A DNA stretch of 26,211 nucleotides from JBCDHN01 sp964351855 (GCA_964351855.1 CAYGQD010000082.1:1-26211); one strand, 5' to 3'. Positions 1 to 8,882 are shown, counted from the stretch's first letter. Notes: generated from the sequence alone by a model not told the origin. Numbers and translations are program-made.

Positions 1-468
1 GTTCCAATCACTGGCGATTTTGGCGAGGAACTTGTTCGAAGCGATTCCGGCGCTCGCGGCGAGCTGGGTCGTTTCGAAAATCCGGGCGCGAATTTCGGCG
101 GCGATGTTGGACGCTTGCGATTTCAGATGGCTGACGTCGAGGTAGGCTTCGTCGAGGGAAAGCGGCTCCACCAAGCTGGTGAAATCATCGAAAACCTCCC
201 GAATCCGGCGTGACTCTTCGCGATAGAGATCGAAGCGAACCGGCACCACGATCAACTGCGGGCAGCGCTGCATCGCCTTGAACGTCGGCATGGCGGATCG
301 ACAGCCAAATTTTCGCGCCTCGTAGTTCGCCGTCGTCAGCACGCCCCGATTCGTAGAGCGTCCTCCCACGGCAACTGGCTTCCCGACCAATTCCGGATTT
401 TCGCGCATTTCAATGGCGGCGTAAAAGCAGTCCATATCAATGTGAATGATCTTACGAACAGACGACAC
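1..468 (-). CDS. dinB: DNA polymerase IV (Y-family), 5' part, cut by window edge
   Basis: Reading the minus strand from a GTG at 468 gives 156 codons open to base 1, so the C-terminal half lies outside the window. The N-terminus reads HIDMDCFYAAIE, the Y-family palm motif with the metal-binding Asp at residue 11. SLDEAYLDVS (Asp106, Glu107) is the second catalytic acidic motif, and SNKFLAKIAS (about 144-153) is the conserved nucleotide/DNA contact segment. The family carries out error-prone translesion synthesis; full proteins are about 350 residues. GTG 468 is chosen because it places the catalytic Asp at the usual distance from the start (Asp8 in E. coli); no ATG lies upstream at a sensible distance. 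It is transcribed divergently from the transglutaminase gene at 633. Confidence 0.93.
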   Translation of the reverse strand, partial: MSSVRKIIHIDMDCFYAAIEMRENPELVGKPVAVGGRSTNRGVLTTANYEARKFGCRSAMPTFKAMQRCPQLIVVPVRFDLYREESRRIREVFDDFTSLVEPLSLDEAYLDVSHLKSQASNIAAEIRARIFETTQLAASAGIASNKFLAKIASDWN

Positions 469-632
469 ACCCGGAACTCTTAGCGAAGAATCATCAAATT
501 GCCACAACTGCCGTGATTAGGGGATTTATCCGAAAAATTCGCTAGCGCAATACGCTTCGGGGCGTAACTAATGGTCCGCAGAAGAGAACTGGCCCCGTCC
601 TGCTGCGTCTGTCGCTTTTCCGTAGCTTTCCC
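469..632. promoter_or_regulatory. Divergent intergenic region between dinB and the transglutaminase operon
   Basis: These 164 bases separate two divergent genes and should hold both promoters. A TTGCCA at 499-504 could be a -35 box for the plus strand, but no good -10 box follows at 16-18 bases. I saw no clear LexA-type box for dinB and no strong inverted repeat. No Shine-Dalgarno sequence precedes either start. Confidence 0.3.
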
Positions 633-3600
633 ATGTCTATTCATTGCTCTCTTCAACATCTTACTTCCTACAAGTATAAGAAGCCGGTTCGGCTCAGTCC
701 GCAAGTCGTTCGGCTGCGTCCCGCAGCTCATTCCCGCACGCAAATCCAAGCGTATTCTCTAAAGATTACGCCCGAGAAACACTTCATCAATTGGCAGCAA
801 GATCCTCATGGAAACTACCTTGCTCGGCTTGTATTCCCAGATCCGGTCGAGGAGCTAACCATCGAAGTGGATCTGGTCGCGGATCTGTCGCCCATCAATC
901 CGTTCGACTTCTTCCTGGAAGATGATTCAGACGCGTATCCGTTTCAGTATTCTGAAGATCTCAAAGATGATCTGAAGCCGTTTCTGGAGACCAATATTCG
1001 CAACAAGCTGTTTACCGAGTTTATGGATTCCTTGCCGATCGAGCGGGGAATGCCGGTTAACGATTTCATGGTGGCGGTGAACCAAGCGGTTAGCAATGCG
1101 GTCGATTACACGATTCGGATGGAACCCGGCGTCCAAGAACCGAGAGACACCCTCAAGAAAGCTTCCGGTTCTTGTCGAGATTCCGCCTGGCTGATGGTTC
1201 ACGTGATGCGACGCTTGGGAATCGCCTCCCGCTTTTGTTCCGGTTATCTCATCCAACTGAAAGCCGATCAAAAACCGGTCGATGGTGGCCCGGAGGGCCC
1301 CGAAACCGACTTCACGGATCTCCATGCCTGGACAGAGATTTACCTTCCCGGAGCGGGCTGGGTCGGCCTTGACCCGACCTCAGGATTGATGGCTGGCGAA
1401 GGCCACATCCCGCTCTGCGCCACGGCTCACTACCGCAATGCGGCACCTTTGACCGGGGCCATTTTGGGCGATGAAGAAATCGAAACGGAGTTCGATTTCG
1501 CGATGAATGTGGGCAGAGTTCGTGAAACACCGCGAGTGACGCTGCCCTACACGGCGGAACAAGCCCAGGCGATTGAAGACCTCGGTCACGTGCTGGACGA
1601 TCGCTTGCTGGAGCAGGACGTCCGTTTAACGATGGGAGGTGAGCCCACGTTTGTTTCCGCAACCGATATGGAGGCAGCGGAATGGAACACGGACGCGTTG
1701 GGACCGACCAAAGAACGGTATGCCGACGCTCTTCTTCGCCGCCTTCACGCGCGTTTTTCTCCCGGCGGCTTCATGCACCATGGACAGGGCAAATGGTATC
1801 CTGGCGAGCCCCTCCCCCGCTGGTCTTTCACTTCCTATTGGAGGACCGATGGTGTGCCCATCTGGACAGATCCGTCTCTCTTTGCCGAGCCCCATGTCGA
1901 CTACGGTTATGGCCCCAAGGAATCGGAGGCCTTCGTTCATCTCTTAGCCAAAAATCTCGGAATTTCCGATGACTATGTCCGCCCCGCATATGAGGACATG
2001 TTCTATTATATGTGGAAAGAGCGTCGCCTCCCGATAAACGTCACCGTGGGCGATTCTCGGCTCGAAGACAAATTGGAGCGCGACACCATCGCTCGGGTCT
2101 TTGATCATGGTCTCGGCACTCCGGTCGGTCACCTGTTGCCGTTAGCCCGCGGCCTCTATCCGGAAGAATGGTTGACGGGTCCTTGGTTTCTGGCGGCAGA
2201 AGAAGTGTTCCTTCACCCGGGGAACCATCCCATGGGATATCGCCTCCCGCTCGATGCCCTTCCTTGGGCGCGGAAAGTCGATCAGCCCATTTTGGAACCG
2301 GCAGATCCCTCGATTCCTCAACAAGCATTTGCACCAGAGCGCCTGGTCCCTCCACAGCTGCGGGGCAGTGGTCCGGTGATTCGGGGCCAGAATCCCGGTG
2401 ATCAGCGCGAATCCGCGCAGGAACTCTCCAGCAGGAAGGCTCGCGAAGTGGAGATAGCTCGGAAACGGCGGGATGAATTGATCGCGGAATTGCGTCAACG
2501 CCACCAGGAAGCCGCGACACGGCCTCCTCAAGTCGGAGAATCCGCAGCCCAGTCCGTCCGGACCGGCCTATGCGTGGAACCTCGGGAAGGGCGACTCCAC
2601 GTGTTCTTTCCCCCCATCGTGAAGTCAGAGGATTATCTGGAGTTGGTCGCCGCCGTCGAAGAAACCGCACGCGTTCTCGGCACACCAGTTCGAATTGAAG
2701 GCTACAAGCCGCCTTCGGATCCCCGATTGGAATCGTTTTCGGTCACGCCGGACCCCGGAGTGGTGGAAGTGAACATTCATCCTTCCTCGAATTGGGATCA
2801 GCTCGTCTCGAGAACCCGCGTTCTCTATGACGAAGCGCGGATGATCGGGCTGGGAACGGAAAAATTCCTCCAAGATGGTCGTCACTCCGGCACCGGTGGT
2901 GGCAATCACATCGTGGTTGGCGGCAAGACGCCGCTGGATTCGCCATTTCTGCGACGCCCGGATGTTCTGCGGTCGGTGATCGCCTATTTCAACAATCACC
3001 CTTCCCTTTCCTACCTGTTTTCCGGCCTGTTCATCGGCCCAACGTCTCAAGCGCCGCGTCTCGACGAATCCCGTCACGAAACCGTTTACGAACTGGAAAC
3101 CGCGTTTTCTTCGCTGCCGGCTCCCGGCACCATCCAGGAAAACAGCCAGTGGATCATCGACCGGATTCTGCGCAATCACTTGGTCGATATGACCGGAAAC
3201 ACCCACCGGGCGGAAATCTGCATCGATAAGCTATTTTCGCCGGATTCGACAACGGGCCGACTCGGTCTGCTGGAGCTTCGCGGCTTCGAAATGCCGCCTC
3301 ATCCGGAAATGTCGCTCGCGCAGCAACTTCTGATTCGCGGGCTCATCTCTCGCTTCTGGGATGAGCCCTACACCGCCGGATTGGCCCGCTGGGGGACCTC
3401 GCTCCATGACAAATGGATGCTGCCTCACTTCTTGAGAGACGATTTTGACGATGTGATCGAGGATCTTCAGCACCATGATCTTCCTTTCCGGGAAGCGTGG
3501 TTCGATCCGCATTTTGAGTTTCGATTCCCGCTCTTGGGCGAATTTACCGCCCGGAACCTGCACCTGGAGCTTCGCAACGCAATCGAACCGTGGCACGTTC

Positions 3601-4067
3601 TCGGGGAAGAATCTTCGTCCTCCGGCACGGCTCGCTACGTCGACTCTTCAGTCGAACGGATCCAGATCAAAGTCTCCAACATGGTGGATGCCCGCCATAT
3701 TGTGACCTGCAACGGCGTTCCTATTCCGCTCCATCCCACCGGACGAAAAGGGGAATTCGTGGCCGGAATCCGCTATCGCGCTTGGTCGCCGTCTTCCGCG
3801 CTGCATCCTACCAAGCCGATCAACTCACCGTTGACCTTCGACGTCGTCGATCGATGGAATCAGCGCTCTGTCGGAGCCTGCCAGTATCACGTGGTTCATC
3901 CGGGAGGCCGTTCTTACGATGATTTCCCGCTCAACGCCTTCGTCGCCCAATCGCGCCGCCGCTCGCGATTCTTCACGATGAATCAGACGCCGGGACGCCT
4001 GGACCCGACTCCGATTCTCCCGAATCCTGACTATCCATTAACACTTGACTTGCAGCGCCATTGTTAG
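633..4067 (+). CDS. Transglutaminase-like protein with C-terminal DUF2126 domain
   Basis: This is an 1144-residue protein. Residues about 1-90 match the bacterial transglutaminase N-terminal domain. The cysteine-protease-type transglutaminase core follows, with a full Cys-His-Asp triad: Cys181 in GSCRDSAW, His231 in LHAWTEIYLPG and Asp247 in GLDPTSG. From about residue 330 (LTMGGEPTFVS) to the C-terminus it reads as the long DUF2126 region, giving the usual size for this family (about 1100). The ATG at 633 starts directly with the SIHCSLQHLTSYKYKKPV segment typical of the family. It is the first of three plus-strand genes with the ATP-grasp/alpha-E fusion and a second transglutaminase. By comparative genomics such sets are thought to make or remove peptide or isopeptide tags; no defined substrate can be read from the sequence. 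Confidence 0.92.
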   Translation: MSIHCSLQHLTSYKYKKPVRLSPQVVRLRPAAHSRTQIQAYSLKITPEKHFINWQQDPHGNYLARLVFPDPVEELTIEVDLVADLSPINPFDFFLEDDSDAYPFQYSEDLKDDLKPFLETNIRNKLFTEFMDSLPIERGMPVNDFMVAVNQAVSNAVDYTIRMEPGVQEPRDTLKKASGSCRDSAWLMVHVMRRLGIASRFCSGYLIQLKADQKPVDGGPEGPETDFTDLHAWTEIYLPGAGWVGLDPTSGLMAGEGHIPLCATAHYRNAAPLTGAILGDEEIETEFDFAMNVGRVRETPRVTLPYTAEQAQAIEDLGHVLDDRLLEQDVRLTMGGEPTFVSATDMEAAEWNTDALGPTKERYADALLRRLHARFSPGGFMHHGQGKWYPGEPLPRWSFTSYWRTDGVPIWTDPSLFAEPHVDYGYGPKESEAFVHLLAKNLGISDDYVRPAYEDMFYYMWKERRLPINVTVGDSRLEDKLERDTIARVFDHGLGTPVGHLLPLARGLYPEEWLTGPWFLAAEEVFLHPGNHPMGYRLPLDALPWARKVDQPILEPADPSIPQQAFAPERLVPPQLRGSGPVIRGQNPGDQRESAQELSSRKAREVEIARKRRDELIAELRQRHQEAATRPPQVGESAAQSVRTGLCVEPREGRLHVFFPPIVKSEDYLELVAAVEETARVLGTPVRIEGYKPPSDPRLESFSVTPDPGVVEVNIHPSSNWDQLVSRTRVLYDEARMIGLGTEKFLQDGRHSGTGGGNHIVVGGKTPLDSPFLRRPDVLRSVIAYFNNHPSLSYLFSGLFIGPTSQAPRLDESRHETVYELETAFSSLPAPGTIQENSQWIIDRILRNHLVDMTGNTHRAEICIDKLFSPDSTTGRLGLLELRGFEMPPHPEMSLAQQLLIRGLISRFWDEPYTAGLARWGTSLHDKWMLPHFLRDDFDDVIEDLQHHDLPFREAWFDPHFEFRFPLLGEFTARNLHLELRNAIEPWHVLGEESSSSGTARYVDSSVERIQIKVSNMVDARHIVTCNGVPIPLHPTGRKGEFVAGIRYRAWSPSSALHPTKPINSPLTFDVVDRWNQRSVGACQYHVVHPGGRSYDDFPLNAFVAQSRRRSRFFTMNQTPGRLDPTPILPNPDYPLTLDLQRHC

Positions 4068-4123
4068 GACCGATGTTAGAGGATAGATCAAGGTGACGAG
4101 TTTCAGGTCGCCTCCCGACACTC

Positions 4124-6664
4124 ATGGCATCGAAACAAGCTCAAAGCCAGGCGGTACCGAAATCACCACCGCCTCCCCTTACGGCTTCCTACCAGCCGCC
4201 AGTATCTGCCTACGACGAGTTTTTGGGTCCCAATGGCCAACCCCGGCCCGCTTGGGCCCAAATTGCCAGACGCATCGACGCGATGGGAGCCGTTGGCGTA
4301 ACCACGGCTTGGAAGCGGGGGCTGGATCTTCTTCGCGAAAACGGCATCGAATACAACGTCGGCTCGGACAACTCTGAAACCGAACGCCGATGGAGTCTGG
4401 ATCCGATTCCGGTGGTGCTCTCCCAAGATGAATGGGATTTTCTCGCCGGAGCGGTTTCGCAACGGGCGATGCTCTGGAAGGCGATTCTGGAGGACTGCTA
4501 CGGGCCGAGAAAGCTCTTACAATCCGGCCTGATTCCGCCGGCATTGATTTTCTCCCAGCCGAATTTCAACCGATCGCTCTGCGAACCCAGGAGTTCGCGC
4601 CAGCCCCTGCTCACGTTCTACGCGGTGGACGTTACCCGCGGCCCAAACGGAGCCTGGACCGTGGTCGCGGATCGGACGGAGGCTCCCAATGGCAACGGAT
4701 TCGCCTTGGAAAACCGCGTCGCCCTCACCAACGTTTTTCCGGAAACGTCCACGCAACTACGCCTCCTGCGATTGGCCACATTTTTCCAGAGCGTCCGCGC
4801 GAATCTTTTCAACTACGCACAGTCCGGCGTCGATGATCCCCGCGTGGTTCTGCTCTCCTCCGGTCCGGGAGATTTTGAGGATGCCTATTTGGCCCGCTAT
4901 CTTGGGATTCAGCTGGCCGTGGGGGACGAGCTGACCGTCCGCAATGATCGTCTCTACCTCAAGACGGTCTCAGGACTTCAGCGCGTTCACGTCATCTTCC
5001 GCCGGATTCATGAAATGAAGACGGATCCGCTGGACATGCCGACGGAGTCCCACCTCGGAGTCCCCGGTTTGATGCAAGCGATGCGCTCGGGTTCCGTGGT
5101 TCTCGTCAATCCTCCGGGTTCAGGCTTGGCCGAGGCACCCGCGTTTCTTCCCTTTTTGCCAGCCATTTCCCAACAACTATTGGGGGAAGATTTGATCATC
5201 CCGTCGATCGAAACCACCTGGGGCGGCCAATTCCCGGACCTGTTAGCTCGCGCGGAAACCGATGGAGCAATCATCAAAGAAGCTTTTCAGCGGCAACGAT
5301 TCAACCCCACTCTGCTTCGCAATCAGACACCGGCCCAACGAAAAGAGCTAGAGCGCCTCATCGCCGCCTCTCCGGAACGCTTTGTGATGCAACGCGAGAT
5401 GCAATCTTCCACCGCGCCGACCTGGACGGGCTCCACTCTGGAAGCTCGGCCGATTGCGTTTCGCCTGTTTCTGCTCGGAAACGGGGATTCTTACTCCGTT
5501 ATGCCTGGCGGATTGGTGCGCAGCGCCGCCTCGCCGGATTCCTTCCCGGGCCTGTCCTTGAACCATGATTCAGGCTCCAAGGACCTCTGGATTCTCGGTC
5601 GGGAAACCGATGCAGTTCCGGTGGTTTCAAACCTTCCGGGCCGACAGTCCGTTCGCCGCTCTACCGGCTCACTCTCTTCACGCTCAGCGGACAATCTGCT
5701 CTGGATTGGTCGCTACTCAGAACGCGCCGAATACGCCACCCGCATCATCCTGGAGATCGTGCTAACCGTGGCTGCGGAGCGGGACTCTTCCAATCTCCCG
5801 GCGATTCCGCCCCTCCTCCAGACGCTCGTCAAGAGAGGGCATTTGAGCTTGGACGGGATCTCCGTGCCAGACCTCATCGCGGATCGGCGAGAGCTGCTGC
5901 AACTTTTGAACCACGCCTTCTTCGACGCAGCGTCGAGCGGACCGAGTCACTTGGAATCCGTCCCTAAAAATGTCGCTCGCCTTCACGATTTAGCCTCGCT
6001 CTCTCGTGAACGCCTTTCGAACGAAACTTGGCGGGTGATTCGCTCTCTTGAAGCGGTGGTGAAATCGACTCCTGCGGCCAGCATCAACGCCTTGCGCCCC
6101 ATTCTCCAACAAGCCATCCTCTACCACTCAGCCTTCAACGGCACGTGTCGCAACAACCTGACGCGGAACCAAGGATGGCATTTCCTCAATATCGGGCGCA
6201 AGCTTGAGGCGGCTTCCTGGCTCTTGGCCTTGGTCGAGGAAATTCTTCCGCTTCATCCTGAGTTGCCGTCCACGGTCCTCGACTCGATCCTGTCGATTAA
6301 CGACACGACCCTGACCTATCGGTATCGTTATCAGGGCGCTCCCCAGCCGCTTCCCACCATCGACCTCGTGTTGTTCGAGCCGACCAATCCTCGTTCGCTC
6401 GCGTTTCAACTCGCGGAATTGGACCGAAGTTTGTCGTTTCTTCCGTCTCAATCGATCGGAATTCCGCGCCAGGCTCATCGGACGATTCTACGAGCACTTC
6501 ACTACCTGGAAACGGAAGTGCTCGATGCGGAGGACCTTGAAGCCGAGAAGCTTTCGATCCGCGAACTCCAGGACTTCATCGCCACATTTCGCAAAGAATT
6601 ACCCGATGTGGCCGACCATCTAGGCTGGGAATTTTTCACCCACGTCGATTTCACCTCGTCCTGA
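4124..6664 (+). CDS. Circularly permuted ATP-grasp protein fused to alpha-E domain
   Basis: This 846-residue protein has two parts. Residues about 30-500 are a circularly permuted ATP-grasp domain (formerly DUF404/DUF407) with typical stretches such as YNVGSDN, VVLLSSGPGDFEDAYLARYLG and VVLVNPPGSG. Residues about 520-840 are an alpha-helical alpha-E domain (formerly DUF403), starting with RSADNLLWIGRYSERAEYATR. ATP-grasp ligases join a carboxylate to an amine, so an amidoligase role in peptide synthesis or tagging is inferred. In many genomes the two domains are separate adjacent genes; here they are one chain. The ATG at 4124 lies 56 bases after the upstream stop; the GTG near 4093 is in another frame. 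The first 30 residues are Pro/Ser/Gln-rich and probably disordered. Confidence 0.9.
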   Translation: MASKQAQSQAVPKSPPPPLTASYQPPVSAYDEFLGPNGQPRPAWAQIARRIDAMGAVGVTTAWKRGLDLLRENGIEYNVGSDNSETERRWSLDPIPVVLSQDEWDFLAGAVSQRAMLWKAILEDCYGPRKLLQSGLIPPALIFSQPNFNRSLCEPRSSRQPLLTFYAVDVTRGPNGAWTVVADRTEAPNGNGFALENRVALTNVFPETSTQLRLLRLATFFQSVRANLFNYAQSGVDDPRVVLLSSGPGDFEDAYLARYLGIQLAVGDELTVRNDRLYLKTVSGLQRVHVIFRRIHEMKTDPLDMPTESHLGVPGLMQAMRSGSVVLVNPPGSGLAEAPAFLPFLPAISQQLLGEDLIIPSIETTWGGQFPDLLARAETDGAIIKEAFQRQRFNPTLLRNQTPAQRKELERLIAASPERFVMQREMQSSTAPTWTGSTLEARPIAFRLFLLGNGDSYSVMPGGLVRSAASPDSFPGLSLNHDSGSKDLWILGRETDAVPVVSNLPGRQSVRRSTGSLSSRSADNLLWIGRYSERAEYATRIILEIVLTVAAERDSSNLPAIPPLLQTLVKRGHLSLDGISVPDLIADRRELLQLLNHAFFDAASSGPSHLESVPKNVARLHDLASLSRERLSNETWRVIRSLEAVVKSTPAASINALRPILQQAILYHSAFNGTCRNNLTRNQGWHFLNIGRKLEAASWLLALVEEILPLHPELPSTVLDSILSINDTTLTYRYRYQGAPQPLPTIDLVLFEPTNPRSLAFQLAELDRSLSFLPSQSIGIPRQAHRTILRALHYLETEVLDAEDLEAEKLSIRELQDFIATFRKELPDVADHLGWEFFTHVDFTSS

Positions 6665-6686
6665 GCCTCGAACCGGAATTTGCCCC

Positions 6687-7562
6687 ATGCGTTACAAGAT
6701 TCATCACCGGACGAGCTACAGTTACCAAACCAAGGTTTCTTACTCCCATCACCTGGCACGCCTCCGCCCCTTGGAGCGGAACATTCAGAATCAGGTCGCC
6801 TTCCGCCTCCTGATTTCTCCGACGCCGGACACGCTATCGACTTATCACGATTATTTCGGGAATATGACCTACTATTTCTCGATCACGACGCCTCACCGCA
6901 GTCTGACGATCGATTCCCATTCGGAAGTTGTGATCGAACCCGCAGCAACTCCCCAACTGGAGAATTCCCCGCCCTGGGAGCAGGTCCGCGACACGCTGCG
7001 AACCTCCACTCAGCCTACTGATCTGGCCGCAGCTGAGTTTACCTTCGCTTCGCCGCTTTGCCCTACCCATGCGGATTTCGCCGACTATGCGCTTCAGTCT
7101 TTCCGCCGAGATACGCCCATCCTGGTCGCGACCGACGATCTGACTTCACGGATCCACAACGACTTCACTTTCGATCCCAAAGCAACGACGGTCATGACCC
7201 GGGTTTCCGAAGTTTTCCAGAAACGGGCTGGAGTTTGCCAAGACTTCGCCCACCTCCAGATCGCCTGTCTCCGTTCGATTGGACTGCCCGCACGCTACGT
7301 TTCGGGCTATCTGCGGACCGAACCTCCCGCCGGAAAACCGCGATTGATTGGTGCCGACGCGACTCACGCTTGGATCTCAACCTACGTTCCCGGCCAAAGC
7401 TGGATTGCCTTTGATGCCACGAACAACGTGATTCCATCGGTCAACCACATCGATATTGCCCAAGGTCGCGACTACCACGATATCTGCCCGGTTCGGGGAA
7501 CCGTTTTTGGCGGGGGAACCCAAGCCCTTGGGATCGGGGTGACGGTGACGCCGTTTGACTGA
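6687..7562 (+). CDS. Transglutaminase-like cysteine protease family protein (short form)
   Basis: This 291-residue protein has the bacterial transglutaminase N-terminal domain (residues 1-85, MRYKIHHRTSYSY) followed by the core. The triad is intact: Cys184 in GVCQDFAH, His227 in ATHAWIS and Asp243 in AFDATNN. It has no signal peptide, so it is probably cytoplasmic. It starts 22 bases after the ATP-grasp/alpha-E stop and so is probably the last gene of that operon. It is a compact paralogue of the N-terminal part of the protein at 633. Such enzymes usually hydrolyse or transfer peptide and isopeptide bonds, and the context suggests work on the product of the amidoligase. The 126 bases after it contain no clear hairpin terminator. 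Confidence 0.92.
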   Translation: MRYKIHHRTSYSYQTKVSYSHHLARLRPLERNIQNQVAFRLLISPTPDTLSTYHDYFGNMTYYFSITTPHRSLTIDSHSEVVIEPAATPQLENSPPWEQVRDTLRTSTQPTDLAAAEFTFASPLCPTHADFADYALQSFRRDTPILVATDDLTSRIHNDFTFDPKATTVMTRVSEVFQKRAGVCQDFAHLQIACLRSIGLPARYVSGYLRTEPPAGKPRLIGADATHAWISTYVPGQSWIAFDATNNVIPSVNHIDIAQGRDYHDICPVRGTVFGGGTQALGIGVTVTPFD

Positions 7563-7620
7563 ACGACAGAGGCGGGTCGGAGAAGAATTGCGGTGGCGCA
7601 ATGGGCGAGAAAACCAGATA

Positions 7621-7688
7621 TTTAAGAAAACTTAGTCAAAAAGTTCATTTAAATTTGAACATTCTTTTATTGATGGTAATTATGGAAT
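7621..7688 (+). promoter_or_regulatory. AT-rich promoter/operator region of the polysaccharide operon
   Basis: The DNA becomes sharply AT-rich here compared with the flanking genes. It holds an interrupted inverted repeat GTTCA-N8-TGAAC (7643-7647 and 7656-7660) around an ATTTAAAT core, of the size expected for a dimeric winged-helix regulator. TTGAAC (7655-7660) could be a -35 box, with TAATTA/AATTAT (7677-7683) as a poor -10; that would give almost no leader before the ATG at 7689. Operator and promoter are inferred from position and composition only. Confidence 0.45.
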
Positions 7689-8195
7689 ATGCCAACAGCT
7701 TCTTCGGAATCTGAAATCCATCCTTCTCGCGACTTCGAGCTTTCCTCCGTGGAAATCGAAGTAATCGACTTGTTCGTCAGCGCGGCGAAGGTCTTGGCTC
7801 TTCCCAAATCGGTTGCCGAAATTTACGGCCTGCTCTTCATTTCTCCACAGCCCCGTTCGCTGGATGACTTGGTCACCAGGCTCCAAATTAGCAAAGGCTC
7901 CGGCAGTCAGGGGTTGAGATTTTTGAGAAGCATCGGTGCGGTTCAAACCGTTTACGTTCCCGGCTCCCGTTGTGACCATTTCTCCGCGATCACAGAACTC
8001 CGAAAGCTGGTTTCTGGCTATATTCGGGGCCAACTTCAGGATTACCTGGATCACGGTGACGTCCGTCTCAAGCGGATTCAAGAAGCGACCGGAACGGATT
8101 CCTCCGAGTTTTATGAGGAGCGGATCCAGAAATTGGAGCAATGGTATGGTCGGGCCCAATCGCTGTTGCCGATGGCGCAGAAGATTCTGGGCTAA
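7689..8195 (+). CDS. GbsR/MarR-like winged-helix transcriptional regulator
   Basis: This 168-residue protein has a winged-helix domain at about residues 25-95. The recognition-helix region ISKGSGSQGLRFLRSIGAV resembles the GbsR-type pattern (IS-x-G-x-x-S-x-x-L-R-x-L-x-x-x-G-x-V). The C-terminal third is helical (SEFYEERIQKLEQWYGRAQ) and probably dimerises. GbsR-type proteins bind DNA as dimers and often act as repressors. The ATG at 7682 is out of frame and stops quickly, so 7689 is the start. It lies 18 bases before the RfaH-like gene and heads the polysaccharide operon, so it may control that operon and itself through the inverted repeat just upstream. The effector is unknown. Confidence 0.8.
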   Translation: MPTASSESEIHPSRDFELSSVEIEVIDLFVSAAKVLALPKSVAEIYGLLFISPQPRSLDDLVTRLQISKGSGSQGLRFLRSIGAVQTVYVPGSRCDHFSAITELRKLVSGYIRGQLQDYLDHGDVRLKRIQEATGTDSSEFYEERIQKLEQWYGRAQSLLPMAQKILG

Positions 8196-8213
8196 CCTCA
8201 CGAAACACCGACC

Positions 8214-8786
8214 ATGAGCGATTCCATTTACCAAAAAATCGATGACGAGCCCCATTGGTATGCGATTCATACCAAGCCGAAGAGCGAGCACATCGCGACG
8301 GCCCACTTGAAGCTGCTCGACCCGGAAATCGAAGTCTTTTGCCCTCGGATTCGATTCCAGAAAAAGACCCGACGGGGAAAAGTCTGGTTCGTCGAAGCAA
8401 TGTTCCCTGGCTACACCTTCGCCCGGGTTGAACTGGGTCAATGGCTTCGTGCCGTCAACGCGACGGCGGCCGTTCTCGGCGTCGTTCGCTTTGGCCCTCA
8501 CTACCCTACCGTGCCTGACGAAGCTGTCACCGAATGGCGCAATCATCTCGACGATGAAGCCATGGTCACGGTGATGGAAAAATTGGAAGAAGGCGACGAA
8601 GTCGAAATCGTCGAAGGCCCAATCACCGGCATCAAAGCCATCATCACGAAAATTTTACCCGGCCAAGAACGCGTCAATATCCTGATGGATATGCTCGGTC
8701 AGACTCGCGAAGTCCAGATTTCTCGAGACGCGATCAGCCGAAAGAAGGACATCCGCGTCGCATCTACCAAGATCGACAAAGGATGA
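8214..8786 (+). CDS. RfaH-like specialised NusG paralogue (transcription antiterminator)
   Basis: This 190-residue protein has an NGN domain (about 12-120) and a C-terminal KOW domain (about 125-185, GDEVEIVEGPITGIKAII). It looks like RfaH rather than housekeeping NusG: WYAIHTKPKSE at the start, RRGK...EAMFPGYTFARVE and NATAAVLGVVRFG align by eye with RfaH (RGK...EPLFPNYLFVEF, NATRGVSHFVRFG). RfaH binds RNA polymerase paused at an ops site and suppresses termination through long polysaccharide operons. This gene lies directly upstream of such an operon, and an ops-like sequence follows in the leader at 8883-8896. The name rfaH is not assigned because orthology cannot be shown here; loaP- or upxY-type function is an alternative within the same superfamily. 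Confidence 0.88.
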   Translation: MSDSIYQKIDDEPHWYAIHTKPKSEHIATAHLKLLDPEIEVFCPRIRFQKKTRRGKVWFVEAMFPGYTFARVELGQWLRAVNATAAVLGVVRFGPHYPTVPDEAVTEWRNHLDDEAMVTVMEKLEEGDEVEIVEGPITGIKAIITKILPGQERVNILMDMLGQTREVQISRDAISRKKDIRVASTKIDKG

Positions 8787-8882
8787 TCCCCTGACAGCCC
8801 GACTGCCTGCGTCGTTCGCGATGCGGTTTGCCGTGCCCCTGAACGCTTTTTCCTCACGGTTTCGCCAAGTTTCGGCGATCGA

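Noticed and set aside
2041..2685. A 214-codon minus-strand open frame inside the transglutaminase-DUF2126 gene
   Set aside because: It is a shadow of a well supported gene; composition is Arg/Pro-rich and not protein-like.
4093..4377. Alternative frame starting at GTG 4093 over the ATP-grasp gene start
   Set aside because: It is in a different frame from the ATP-grasp domain and ends early inside it.
7680..8546. A 288-codon minus-strand open frame over the GbsR-like and RfaH-like genes
   Set aside because: It is antisense to two recognised proteins and has no domain or plausible start context.
8862..8878. Small hairpin TCGCC-N7-GGCGA in the leader before the heptose kinase, considered as a terminator
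   Set aside because: The stem is only five pairs and there is no T-run after it. It could still matter for pausing, but I cannot support a terminator.
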